Origin: Microstegium vimineum
Taxonomy: Eukaryota; Streptophyta; Magnoliopsida; Poales; Poaceae
DNA length: 64,000 bases
Assembly (NCBI GenBank): GCA_022036555.1
Contig: CM039133.1
Coordinates: 12,351,765 to 12,415,764 of the forward strand
Reading direction: 5' to 3'
Positions 45,729 to 57,379 of this stretch are shown piece after piece. The notes below the pieces were generated by a model that did not search any database, had not been told where the DNA came from, and saw only the letters and a list, made by a program, of their open reading frames with translations. Position numbers and translations under genes: made by a program. The number at the start of each line of letters is the position of its first letter. Position 1 is the stretch's first letter.

Positions 45729-47430
45729 AGTGATGATCATATTCTTGAAAACATCCCCTTTATACCTCTTCTAGAAGTTCTTCACTAGATGCCTCATACA
45801 CTCTCTATGTTCCACACCATTTGAAAACACAGTTGTAACTGCACTATCTATACCCGTGCATGCATCTATGGATATTACAAGTCCATAAGGTGAGCCTATT
45901 GTAGTCTAAAGCTTCTCAAAAAACCACTTCCAGATGATTGTGGACCCTGACTCAAACACCCCATATGCAACTAGAAAGAGCCAGTTGTGACCATCAACTG
46001 CGGAAGCTGATGCTAATTGACCCCTCCACCTTCCGATCAAAGCAGTGGAGTCAACACCTAAAAATGGCCTACAGCCATTGAGGAACCCATCTACACAAGC
46101 CTTCAATGCAATAAACATCCTAGTAAACCTCATCTCTTTACCAACAGGAGCATACTCTATCTCCACTATGCTTCCAGGGTTGGTCCTCTCTACCTCTGCT
46201 TTGAAACTAAAAGCATCATCAAAATTGTCATTCCACTTTCCCATTATTTGCTCTAGAGCCAACCTTCTTCCATCCCACACCACATAGTAAGATAACTTGA
46301 TGTTTCATTTATTCTCTAGGTCTGTCTTCAATGTTGCTATTGCTGTATTTAGCTGATCCCTAAGAATGTCAATGATTCTATCTCTGGCCCAAACATTGGT
46401 AGCCATGCAGTTGTGGTCAAGCTTGGCAGTGCTAGCACAATTATGCTTAGCATGGAGCTTTTTTATCTGCAAAAAAAGAAGGGCTACATCAGCTTACAAG
46501 GGCATGAAACAAACCTCCTCATCACATGTCTTGCCATCCTGTAGTTGAGAAGCATGAATCCTCCACCTGCACTTCCTACTTTTGCTACTTCTGCCCTTGC
46601 AAAACCCTATGTACCTTTTAGCCTCACTGTAAGGTGCATCAATTTTAAACTCATTAAGCACATCATACTGCCTAATTGCCCTCTTAAATGTATCTCCATC
46701 TTCAAATATGACACCAACAATAATAGTTGGGTCCTCCAGGTTAGTCACATAATTCAACAATCTCACAACTAGATTCATCATCAACAAACAGGTCATCCAA
46801 CTCGATCACTACAGCCACCATCAGTAAATTGCCCCTCACGTTATGTATGTTCTTCAACATCAGATAAATATGGATGCTCATCATTTAGACCGACATATTC
46901 TACTTCATCCTCCTCCCATGGTTCCTCATTAGTTGTGACATCCTTTTTCCCTCCCCTACCTCACTTAGACTTAGCTACAACATCTTTTGTCTGATCCTCA
47001 TCAACAGGCTCAATCAAAGCTAGAGGAAGGGGTTCTGTGGCCACACTAGCACTGCCGACATGATGTATAGAAGGTTCAATAGTTACACTCTGGCTATGCT
47101 CAACTATCATTGTGTCATAAAGTATAACAAATAGAGGAAACCTCCTCATCTCCCAATACATATCCATTGTATCCATCAAGATGGCATCGGAGGTTAGATT
47201 GGTGAAAGTGGACACCATCCTGTTTCAATAGAAAAGCGATATTCCCTGATTCGTACCATGCTTCACTCCCTTTGCTATTTCCTCTGTTAGGTCACCATCA
47301 CATTGGTTGAATCACGATCCACAACTAGCTAAAAGTCTGAATCTGGGTGCACTACATGACTAGCATCATCGCAAACCTTGACATAATTTTGAACCTGCAC
47401 AGCAATTCTGCACGCCAAACTACTATCCAT
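45729..47430 (-). pseudogene. MULE transposase (mudrA-like), N-terminal and catalytic part
   Basis: Minus strand. The likely start ATG is at 47,430 (MDSSLACRIAVQVQNYVKVC). Frame changes lead into the MuDR DNA-binding region (FEDGDTFKRAIRQYDVLNEF, SKSRKCRWRIHASQL, near 46,720-46,540), then IKKLHAKHNCASTAKLDHNC after a possible 31-bp gap at 46,467-46,497. The MULE catalytic domain has FLGVDSTALIGRWRGQLASA and DGHNWLFLVAYGVFE (46,080-45,950). Catalytic Asp positions look present. A TAA near 46,300 and the solo LTR break the gene, so no full transposase can be made. Confidence 0.85.
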
Positions 47431-47930
47431 CCTAAAACAATGGAAACAAAAGGTAGGGAAGAAGGAAAACTGAAATCGACCCTAAAGTAACGCCAAAACG
47501 AACCAAATCACTTGATGGAGATGCACTAAATTAAAACCAAACTACATGGCCAGAAATGCCTACCCTTCTGGAACATAGATAAGATTCAGGCCCTTCGATG
47601 GCGATTCATTCCTAGGTCCCAAGCACTTCTTTCCTTTTCCTTTCTCTGGTGACATCTCGTCCAACTCCTCTATGCTTGGAACTATGGACACATAGCTACG
47701 AAGAGGATCGGAAGGTGGCACCGGATGTGGACAAGGAAGGTGCACGGGTGTGGAGAGAAGGATGATGGCTAGACTGGTGGTGGTGGCAGCGGCGATGAGA
47801 CTGATGGTGGCGAGGGATGGGAAATTGGAAACACAGTGGACCAGCTAGAATACCTACAATCAGATCGGGTCTAGTTCAACCAATCAAGTCAGGTTGGCCC
47901 AGGGGCACCCACTGTCATTTCAAAAAAAAA
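47431..47930 (-). other. 5' region of the MULE transposase
   Basis: Contains a minus-strand open frame (47,745-47,560, MSPEKGKGKKCLGPRNESPS) that may be a 5' exon or small upstream ORF. The remainder is leader sequence up to the right inverted repeat. Confidence 0.4.
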
Positions 47931-48072
47931 TCTCTGTCCAAAACTAGTGAAAATGATTGTTTACTGTACACGGTGTGTTACAATAAATAAACCCGGATTT
48001 GTAACGTGTCTCCAGCAATAACGCACTTGATGGTGTGCCGCAGCCAAAACAGCGGTCTGTCCAAAATTTCCC
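47931..48072 (-). repeat. Right terminal inverted repeat of the MULE
   Basis: 142 bp, inverted partner of 31,096-31,250. It doubles as the promoter-proximal end for the transposase gene. Confidence 0.92.
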
Positions 48073-48152
48073 ATATATATATATGATCCGCGCGCCCATC
48101 GATTGTCGTCGATCATCTAGGAACACGTGCACGGGCACACACGTACTATGTA

Positions 48153-48381
48153 CTCAATCCATCCTAAATTAATAAGACGTTTGACTTTTTTAACAGTTAC
48201 TTGTCTTATACAAAAATGTATACAAAATATCACTTCTTTTGTCGTGACTTGCTTTATTAATAAAAATTCTTTAAAAATAATTTAAATTTGATTATATTAA
48301 TAAAAAAATTTGAATAAGACGAGGAGTGACCAAACTTAAGGTAAAAAAGTCAAACATCTTATAATTTAAAACGGGGGAAAT
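48153..48381. mobile_element. Stowaway-like MITE, about 229 bp
   Basis: The left end CTCAATCCATCCTAAATTAA with AAGACGTTTGACTTTTTTAA is inverted at the right as AAAAAAGTCAAACATCTTAT with AATTTAAAACGGGGGAAAT. TA flanks both sides. End consensus and size match Tc1/mariner-related Stowaway elements of grasses. Confidence 0.75.
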
Positions 48382-48452
48382 TAATACTAAGTTTCCACTT
48401 TCCCATGAGATGATGTGCTTGCTTCGGTCAGCCGTTGCCAGCTAGGTCGCCC

Positions 48453-48453
<1 letters not shown>

Positions 48454-48508
<55 letters not shown>
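48454..48508. repeat. (TA)n microsatellite
   Basis: About 55 bp of almost pure TA repeat with one phase slip near the left end. Confidence 0.95.
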
Positions 48509-48509
<1 letters not shown>

Positions 48510-48511
<2 letters not shown>

Positions 48512-50510
48512 GGAGCGCGCCGGCGGCACCGACGCACAGGACACGCCAGCGTTGCATGCCGGCCAGTCAGTTCGGCTGCTGATCGATTGATGATGGTCAG
48601 ATCATGCATCACCGGTTGGCTAGTCGTACGTACTCCGATCCTATGTGCATGTTTTGCTTGAATCCTCAACGTACGGAAATAATCCACCCTTTGATACTAA
48701 TGGCCGGCGGGGTGGTCGCCGAGTACTAGCGCGCGGTCCCCGGCCCGGCCCGGCCCTATCTTTATCCGATCCGGTCGGTTGCGCGCGCGCCTGCTGCCTG
48801 CCTGTGGTACGTAATGTGCCGGTCCGTTTAGGTTGCCAGGATACATCAGATGCAACGCATCCAAATTAATTTCTCTCCATCCATCCTGCAGCTAGCTACT
48901 AGCTAGCCGGTCCACCCTAATTTATTTTTTACAAAGAAAAGAGAAAAATAAAAAAGGGAAAGAAAGAAAGAAAAGGTTCCACAAGCATATCTGCATGCAT
49001 AGTCGCTCCTAGCTACAGGAGTCTAGAATATATTGATCCATCACCTTGCTTGCTGCTGCTGTATGTTAATTATTCTGAAGCAAATCGCGATCGGACGCAT
49101 TATTCCTATAGCTAGTTTAACTCCTGTTGATCGATGGCAACCCCCCCCCCCCCCCCCCTCGATCTCCCCCCAACGTACGACCAACGACTTTCTACTGGAT
49201 TCTGCACGAACCACATACTACTAAAGATGGGCCCGGCCCGACCCGATGACCACCGTGTCCTACGGGTCTGACCTTCGGCCCAGGCATGGCCCTGTGGGCC
49301 GATTTTCGTGCTGGTCCGGCTCGTGAGGCACGATAAAAAAAAGGCCGTGCCAGCCCGTACTTATTTGACCTATTTTTTATTGAATTTTTTTTTGCAAATT
49401 TACCTATTTTGATGTTTTTTTAAATATAATCCACCAGGCTCGGGCTTTATGTCCAACTTTACATACTACCCCGCACGGCTGCGCCCACGCCCATGCATGC
49501 GCGCGTCGGCGCGGGGCAACCCGTACGTATATACAACGTGTGCGCAGACGCCGGTCCCTTTCCGGCGCGATCATATCGGTCCTGGCTGGACGTACATGCG
49601 ACGAGCTTTGCTGCCGCGCGCGCGATGCCTAGCCCGGCCGATATGATCGATCGACCATCATGCATGATGCGTGCGTGCTACAGCTACGAGAATAATTAAT
49701 GGGAGTCGTCATCGCGCGGAGGACTCGCGGTCCCCCGGCCGTCAAGTGAAAGCACCGCCGCCGCAACTGCACTGCCGTCATATGCTGCATTGTCAGTTGG
49801 TCACTCCTAGGAGTCTTGGGCAGAACAGAAGATTTGATTCCGATCCATCACCTTGCCGCTGGCTGCTGCTGCTGTATGCTGTTAACTCCTGTTGATCGAC
49901 GAATCCCCAACGTACGTACGAGCAACGACTTTTAATCATTTCGTCTCATCTTATTATTATTTATCGTCGTCACTGCGACTGGATATATATATTTATCGTG
50001 CCAGTTCCCGCTCGAGGCGCACGGCGGCCTGCTCTGCTTCCTCCATGAAACGAACGAGCGTCTCAGCGTGAGTTTCGTTTGAGTTTCACGGTTTTGAAAA
50101 CGTCGCCCAGATAGTGTCGCGGGGATGAAACGATCTCATTCTCTTTCCTTCTCGTTTCATAAAAAAAACACCAAAACTACTGATGTGCTATACTATTTAA
50201 TGTGCATGACACTCTCATAAAATCTCCACTGAGACTGATCTAAAGGAGCATATATATATATTATGCTTGAACACGTGCAGCAGGCAGCTGTTATCAATAC
50301 AACGCGTGTAATTTTTTTATATGCTTGCTTGCACGTACGCGTAGGCTTACCTGGACCAATGAGCATGCACCGGCATCGGCACACCTTTATTCCGCCTAGC
50401 GCCTACAGAACCAACGACCCGGCGGCGGGCCCGGGTGGTCGGGCCATCAGTTGCGTGATGCGCGTGTCCTGGATTAATTAGCGACAAAAATTCCGGGAGT
50501 AGGTAAAATT
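48510..50510. other. Gene-free region with local duplication and C-run
   Basis: No coding chain seen. A C18 run lies at 49,141-49,158. The segment 49,006-49,190 has a diverged direct copy at 49,805-49,935 (shared GATCCATCACCTTGC, CTGCTGCTGTATG, ACTCCTGTTGATCGA, CAACGTACG, CAACGACTTT). A stretch at 49,228-49,440 rich in GGCCCG/GGGCC blocks looks like a degenerate transposon common in grasses, but its ends are unclear. Confidence 0.5.
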
Positions 50511-50523
50511 TTACATTAATATA

Positions 50524-51260
50524 AAAAGAAAAAGAAAAAGGCATGAGCCGCCGCCCGCCCGCTCCCCTCCGCCGCCGTCGCTGGTACCCCTCCCTTCCCC
50601 TTCAGCATCTCGTCGGAGGCTGAAGGGAGTGGGGATCCCTTGTTTTTAATAAGTTTCTCGAGTGGATCAAGTTTTTAGGGTTAGGTTTTCCGGCGGCGCT
50701 GTCATGGTGGAATAAAGTCCTCCTGGTCTTCGTCCACCTTGTCGTCGTCTACTCCGGTGACGATGAGAGGCCTGTGAGGTGGTGTAGGAGTCTACGGCGG
50801 CTGTTGTTTCGTCGTCACGGCGGAGCGGCGGTGCTCGTGCCGAGTCTAAGGTCAAGGATACGGTGGCGGCTGAGGGCATGGTGGCAAGATGGAGTGCGGT
50901 GGATCGAATGCGATCTACCGGCGACACGGATCGGGATTGAGCGAGCTTGACTTCACCGCGATGACGGATGTCATCGTCAGCACCACTCTCGTCGTTTCAA
51001 TCTGAATTGTGATCTGACGGATGGACGCTAAAAGACTTCTTCGCTTCTGAGAGATCAACGCCGGTGGTTTCCTCCGGCTTCTGGTGATTCAGGTTTGCCG
51101 GCGTCGGCTGGTGTCGGTGGTTTTCGCCGGGAGCGAATGCAGTTGGTTTCCTTTCTTGTAGAATATAGGTTGGACAGTTGTCCTACGTATCCTTTTTCAG
51201 TGTACTTGTTTTTGGACATGTTTTTCTATTAATTAATACATGTATACTTTATCAAAAAAA
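50524..51260 (+). mobile_element. Non-LTR retroposon-like insertion with 12-bp TSD
   Basis: Flanked by a perfect direct repeat TACATTAATATA at 50,512-50,523 and 51,261-51,272. The insert has a GC-rich head (GAGCCGCCGCCCGCCCGC), a tail ending TTTATCAAAAAAA, and no terminal inverted or long terminal repeats. A target duplication of this length with a 3' A-tail is the signature of LINE-type target-primed integration. No reverse transcriptase is present, so it is a truncated LINE, a SINE-like unit or a retroposed transcript. Confidence 0.7.
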
Positions 51261-51347
51261 TACATTAATATATCACTCTGTGTACTTTATTTCTCTAGTA
51301 AATTATTATAAAACGTTTCAGTTTTTCTAAAGTCATTTCTTTTATTA

Positions 51348-51606
51348 CTTCCCCGTTTCTTATTAGATGTCTTGGTTCTGTTCCAAGTTAATTATTTATA
51401 TGTTTTTATCATTAATTTTTTTAAAAATATATAGGCTCATATTATAGAATTTATGTTTCCAGATTTACTATAAGAAATACAATCATAATTTATAATTCAT
51501 ATATTGTGAAACTATAAGAATTTTTTAAAAAATGGTTGATCAAAGAGAGCAACATTTGATTTAGGACCAAACTAATGTGACACGTGAACAAAATACAAGG
51601 AGTGTC
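51348..51606. mobile_element. Possible degenerate Stowaway-like MITE
   Basis: Left end CTTCCCCGTTTCTTATTAG after TA; right end reverse-complements to GACACTCCTTGTATTTTG with TA outside. The inverted match is weak, so the call rests mainly on size, AT richness and TA flanks. Confidence 0.35.
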
Positions 51607-51608
51607 TA

Positions 51609-52287
51609 GACATAGTGTATATCTAAGCATAGAAAAAAAAACTATGTATGTACCTAAAAAGCTAAAGACATCTTATAATAGATTGGATGAAGCAATAATC
51701 ATTCATGTAAGAATTAAAATCAATAAAGCTATTATTGAGGTGGATTGAAGTGGAGCTAAATAGGCTTTAAACCCTTATTTGCCAGTACATAATCCTAGAG
51801 ATATATAATTTATTCATGTAGATTGATAAAGCAAAAGAAGAGAAAACTCTAAGAGTTCTCAAATTTGTTGCCATTGATTGTTATTCATCATGCTATTTTA
51901 CATGTTGTGTCAATCAATTATAGTAGTGCTTCTAGATAATCCTAATTAACGGAGGTCTATTTAAAACATATCACCTAGTTGAATATGAATAATATATAGC
52001 TTATAGTGCACCTCAAATTTAAGGGCCCTATGATTTATTTTGAGAGTTTTTCTATTATATAAAACACTTGAATCATGGTGACCTCGAAATGTTAGTGTCT
52101 ATTTGGCTTACACCAATTCACCTCGATCCTAGCCGATCAAGTTGTTAAATGGGGATTACATCCCCACCATGGTGTCCCTTAGAGGTTAAGAAACATGGGT
52201 TTTGAAAATGAAGGGGCGAGACTTTTAGATGGTTTTATATACTATATCTATATGCAAATGATTTCCTTTTGTGCAAGTTTTTGTCTC
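51609..52287. other. AT-rich intergenic stretch
   Basis: No gene, inverted repeat or RNA feature supported. Confidence 0.5.
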
Positions 52288-52292
52288 TTAAG

Positions 52293-53172
52293 GGTGTGTT
52301 TGGTTGAAGGGACAACTAAGATGGGTTGGATTGACCCCATTTTTAGCAATGCTAGCTAGGTTCAAAGACCAGCTATAGCACAGAGTCATCCCACTAGGGA
52401 ATATACCTTGAATATGTCTTCAAAAAGGGACATCCCCATTCTTTGAAAACCAATGGGACAACCTTGTCCCCTTTAGGTGGGTGTTACAAGCTCCGCTCAT
52501 CGTCCAGACTACTTCAATGATGTGACAATCTCGGTGATGATTCCTCCCCTCGACATGCTCACAACAACAGCACAACATTTCTCGAACATCCCTAAGTTTA
52601 GTGTGGCATGACCTCTCTAGTCTTTGGTCGATCTCGATGCAGAGGAGTCTCATGCAAAGCATGCTCACAACAGAGACAATGACGCTAGGATGTCCTCCTC
52701 GTTTGTCCGCAACGAGGTACTGGAGTGGGGAGGGTGAAGCTCAGGGGCGCGATGGCACAATGTGCGGCTCCAGTGCTGAAGGGCATCAGCTAGTGTGGGT
52801 GCATGACTTACGATGATGTGGGTCTTGACTCCGTCGTCACAGAGGGGCGAGCGACGAGCGACAGACATGCCTATGCCGGATAGATGAGCTCATCAAGTGC
52901 AAATGGTGGCGCAGTGAGGAGGCATAGCTATGGTAGAGAGAGACGAGGAGAAAGACATTGTAGACATGAGCAAGAAGAAGAGGTCCAACACAGAATGACA
53001 GGCAAGCCCATGATACTAGCTACGACAACTAGAACTCCGTCCATCCCTTTCCACCATCACTCCGATCAAACAAAAAATAGGAATCCATCCTCTCTGAACC
53101 AAACAATGGCCGGGCCATTCCATCGTCCCTAAAAATAGGAATAAAACCATTGGTGTCGGAACCAAACATACG
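52293..53172. mobile_element. Non-autonomous DNA transposon, about 880 bp, flanked by TTAAG
   Basis: The ends GGTGTGTTTGGTT and AACCAAACATACG are inverted repeats of 13 bp with two mismatches. They are flanked by TTAAG at 52,288-52,292 and 53,173-53,177. The TTA core suits PIF/Harbinger, though five identical bases is longer than its usual 3 bp. The interior is GC-richer with only short open frames. No transposase. Confidence 0.55.
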
Positions 53173-53218
53173 TTAAGATTGGTTTTGCTACACGTACATG
53201 TTGCATGCCAGCTAGATA

Positions 53219-53366
53219 GGGGTGCAAACGAGTGACCTTTAGGTGCACCTCTAAACCTCTTTAGTTCAAGTATTTATATTACTTCTCTATTTTTTTTTGA
53301 AAAGTAGTACAAATATTTAAACTAAAAAAGTTTGGAGGTGCACCTAAAGATTACCCTTTACACCCC
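53219..53366. mobile_element. Foldback MITE, 148 bp, TA flanks
   Basis: Almost the whole element is one hairpin. GGGGTGCAAACGAGTGACCT and CTTTAGGTGCACCTCTAAAC on the left are mirrored by GTTTGGAGGTGCACCTAAAG and ACCCTTTACACCCC on the right, with arms over 60 bp and a short loop. TA lies on both sides (53,217-53,218 and 53,367-53,368). Confidence 0.8.
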
Positions 53367-53369
53367 TAC

Positions 53370-53991
53370 CGCCAGAGCTCTAAACTAAATTCATCAAGGA
53401 AAAATTTGAACATGCCTGTCACACGTAAGTGAAGTGCGCACAAAGAGTTATCAATTTGTAGTTGTAGTTTTATAATATGGCTCATGACAGCTCGCACGAT
53501 TATATTGGGTCCAGTGAGCAAGCACCGGCACCGGCCTAGATACAGCAGCAGGGCCCTAGCTAACTACCTAGTAGCTCGATTCACCATTGTCAGCCACCTT
53601 TTCAGCCCACAGTACCACAGTAGTGTGGCCCCATGCTTGAGAATGCGACGCGTCGTCGGTTGCTTGCGCCTATCTATTTTATGAATGATGAGAAACCCGG
53701 TATCTTGGCCTAAATAAACACTTTCCAAACCTCATGTTCTAGCTCTGCTAATCTTATCTTAAATCGCATCGCTCTCAAGCTTTAATAATCTCGGCATCAA
53801 GAGATCAAGCAGCAAGCTTCTACAAGAAAAGAAGAAGGTCTCATGTCCATATATGCAGTTGAACTGTTTACTCAATGAAGCTTTCAGAGACGCGACTGTT
53901 GATCCGATGGCCCCCTCAGCAATCAGCTGAAACCAAAAAAAAAAGCTAGCTAGACATAATTAATTAGGCGATAATATCATTTAATTTGTGG

Positions 53992-54052
<61 letters not shown>

Positions 54053-55297
54053 TGTTAATTATGTATGAGTATAAATATAAATATATATAGAGTTGGTAAC
54101 AAGTCCTGGTGTGTTTAGCAAGACATGATTTGTTTGTTCATTAATTCATCAGTAGGTGATGATTGACTATGACGATGAGACCGACCGACCGATCAGCGGC
54201 AGGACGCAAAGCAAGTCGATGTGCATGTTGCGTGTGATTTGTGACGAAATATTATTCCTCTGGCTATACTTTTGTACCCATTAATTCTCCCCTGGATTCC
54301 ATCTGATCTTTTTGTATTTTAGGTTAAAAAAACACCGAAGGGGCGATGCGCGTGAGGATGACAATCGCACGTACACATATGTGTGCATTTGAATAACATT
54401 TTTATCTTGTCTTAGCAGACATTTAGTTTGATTATTAACTTGCGTGCCAATCATTTGGAGTATGATTGAGATCTTATTATTCTGTCTGTTTGTACTGCTA
54501 ATGGATTATTTAAGTAACCCAGATTGGAATACACCGCTGATAATTAATTAGTAGGATGTGATTTTACAATGGCCTTTTGAGCACATTTGGACTGGACAAT
54601 ATAATATCACAAAGCTAGCTAAGTGTCATTTGGCCGAAGTAATTAAATGCCTTCCACAAATTGCATTCTCTTCATCCAAATTAAGGTTTACTCCTTCTGA
54701 AATACAGTACATGTGACTTCTAAAATTTGTACTAAAATATAATGCATTCATGTAATGATTATGTCTAGTTGTGGCAAATTGTGTTAAAAAGAAAACCATG
54801 ATTTGAGGAAAAACTCCTTAATTGGAATAGTACGTCAATGGGCACATGCATCATTTCAGTGTTTACTTAAAGTTGTCTTAAAAAATTGCAATATATTATA
54901 GGATGAAGGGAGTATATTTAGAAGGATACGTATCTTCATCCTTTTCGTTTTGTGCCCACCAAAGTAATTTTGGCCATGTCTAGTAAGAGCTCATGCAACC
55001 CATATATGGCTAGGCTAACTTCTTTTTGCCTACCTAGGAAAACATATATTTTGTTGACAATGTTGTTTGTTGTGGTTGACAAGAAAAAGGTGAAAACAGA
55101 AGTGGGCATCACTCTCCTGATTTGTCTGCATACTCATCTACTAAAAGAAATGTCATTTTTTGCAAAAATAAAAAAAGAAGAAAAAAAGTTCAGTTCCAAA
55201 TTAAGAGGATGCCACCGAAAGAAAATAAATCCTGTTAGTACACATCCTATATTATTTACAGTACTAACTTATATAACACTGTATACTACTATCCTAC
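53370..55297. other. Gene-free region with (AT)n tract
   Basis: AT microsatellite at about 53,995-54,049. The remainder is AT-rich and has no coherent exon chain, element termini or RNA gene that I can support. Confidence 0.5.
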
Positions 55298-56148
55298 TGT
55301 TAAAGTCAGTTTGGGTCACCACATCGGTAAGGAGATTGATCGCTCGGTATAAGACCTAGCCGACTTTTAGGTCAGTTGGCGCCTAAGGTTTGTCGGACTC
55401 AGACCTTGTACCTCTAGCAATGAGCGCGATACACAAGACACGTTGCTGGAGGAGCCTCATCTGGAGCGCAATACACGAGACAAGCCGCATGAGCGAGTTT
55501 TCTTGAAACCCTGAAACCCACATGCCCGCGAGGGACCCTATCGGGCCATGCATTGGTTAGCGGCCTGACCACTCTAGAGCTTCGTCGTCGTCGATTCTCT
55601 AGCCATGCAGCACCGACGAAGAACGAGGAGAAGAAGTAGAGAAAAGAGAGGGTAAAAGGTATAGTAGAATGGGTGTTGAATCTGTCAATCGGCTATGATC
55701 CTCTCTCTCATTTATATAGATGGGGTGGTTTTAAACTAGTAGGAAACAAGTTCAGATCGCTACAAGTTTCCCATGCCAAAAATAGGTCTAAAACCATTTT
55801 GGAAACCAATCGATTCGAAAGCCTGACCGTTTTTTCTGCAAGTAGTCCAGCATAAAAAATCTTTGGTAAATTGTAAATAATTCATCCGGACTCCAAACAA
55901 GGTGAACCATATATATATATATACTTTTGATCCGCTAGACAAGGGTAACACAATGGTGCAACCAATTCTTGCATTTGACGAAGTTGGAGAAACTGGTCTG
56001 GCCGGTTTCAGCTAAGTCAGCCCTTCGAAAAGTTATTTTCTTCATCTGAGCTCCAAATGAGATGATCAGTTTCGTTCTGACCGCATGGACGATTGAAATA
56101 TGATGGTGGAGTCCCACTATACACTTAGGCCAATTTCAAGTGTCAACA
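55298..56148 (-). repeat. Solo LTR, 851 bp
   Basis: Plus-strand ends TGTTAAAGTC and AGTGTCAACA give the TG...CA inverted ends of an LTR. Flanks CCTAC (55,293-55,297) and CCTAT (56,149-56,153) match at 4 of 5. On the minus strand a TATA-like CTATATAAATGAG lies near 55,706-55,719, so the element ran on the minus strand. No internal region is present and the superfamily is not determined. It has a short AT run at about 55,910-55,922. Confidence 0.7.
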
Positions 56149-56153
56149 CCTAT

Positions 56154-56995
56154 AAACTCCTTGGTGTTTGTAAGAAGTGACAACTCATCTCTGATATTAA
56201 CGTTCAGGTTACCAAAATGTCATAACGATAAATGACTAGTAGGTGCTAGTACAACATTTCATCTAAATAATTTCTATAAATATATAACAAAAAACTGTGA
56301 GAACCCCTACAAGGACGTCTGCAATTATAGCTAGGCTCCTCATCAAGACGCACCGTGTAGTAGCTTGAACAACTCTTTGGTTTGGATCACTTATGTTTAA
56401 CTTAGGATGGAAGAGAAGTAGACAACTCCATCCTATAATAATCTGAGCTCATTTCCATCCATGTAACTGTAGCCTATGAAAAAAGTTCGAACCTACTGTT
56501 TGTACTAGCTCCGATCCAAAAAACAAAAGAGGACCACTAAGTTCCACAAGGACCAAAAACAGTTGATCTCACAGAGGTCGACTAATATTAGCACCACTCC
56601 AGCGCAGCCAATTCAATTTCAGGCATAGTCAAGGCTTAACTGTAGTCATGAATCAAACCAACCTACAGGGGTTGTGTCATCAACCAACTAATCAACTTCT
56701 TCCAACTAACTTCTCGGGGAGAATAGGCCCAACACTAATTAGGTGCCCTGTTACCATGGAGATATATATCAGCACTCAAATCAGACCATATCATGTACCT
56801 TTTATACAGTAGTGATGATATGAAACTATTTGAACAAATTATTGGAATTTTATTTCTGTACTGCTAGGGCTCAGATAACCCTATCATCACGTACCTTGCA
56901 ATGATGTAAAAACTATTTAACCGTAACTATTGGAATTTCTTTCTATGCGAAAATCTTCATGCTCCTAATAAGATATTTATAGGATATATATGGTG
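56154..56995. other. Intergenic stretch
   Basis: No gene seen. A short imperfect direct repeat (AAACTATTTGAAC...ATTGGAATTTTATTTCT and AAACTATTTAACC...ATTGGAATTTCTTTCT) lies near 56,822 and 56,910. Confidence 0.45.
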
Positions 56996-57340
56996 GAGAG
57001 TTGTTTTTGTTTGTCTCCTTTTCATTTGAAATAAAAATATACTTACAACAAGACAATGAGAATCTAACTATGAATCGTCCCTGTCCCACTACATTGAAAT
57101 TTCATTAGTAAGCAAAACTCTCCCAATGATCTCTATCACCGAGTAAAGAATAACCAGTCTTAGGTTTTAAACTAGACTACGTGACAAGGCTGAAAAACCT
57201 CCACGGCACCCACTCAGACATAAGCAAGGCTTAACTTGCTCCAGACGGAGATGATTAGAAATTAATTGTCAAAAATGTCTGCAACTAATCTAGTGTCATG
57301 AAGCAACTAAAAACAGGGTGCCGACTGCTTTTTGTGTGCA

Positions 57341-57379
<39 letters not shown>

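Larger units (their letters stand above)
31096..48072 (-). mobile_element. Mutator-like element (MULE) with long terminal inverted repeats
   Basis: The ends GGGAAATTTTGGAC (31,096) and GTCCAAAATTTCCC (to 48,072) open inverted repeats of about 150 bp. The flanking 9-mers TTATAAATA and ATATATATA agree at 7 of 9 positions, the length expected of a Mutator target duplication. Inside are a mudrA-type transposase (minus) and a GRF zinc-finger gene (plus), arranged convergently. After subtracting the nested Sirevirus and the solo LTR with their duplications, the element is about 4.8 kb. Confidence 0.9.

Noticed and set aside
46467..46497. 31-bp GT...AG interval in the MULE transposase considered as an intron
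   Set aside because: Too short for a normal plant intron; a nonsense mutation in a continuous frame explains it as well.
48442..48687. Minus-strand frame ending in a run of Ile-Tyr
   Set aside because: Generated by the (TA)n microsatellite.
54952..55359. 135-residue plus-strand frame with a hydrophobic segment
   Set aside because: AT-rich context, no homology recognised, no splice or promoter signals, and it runs into the solo LTR.
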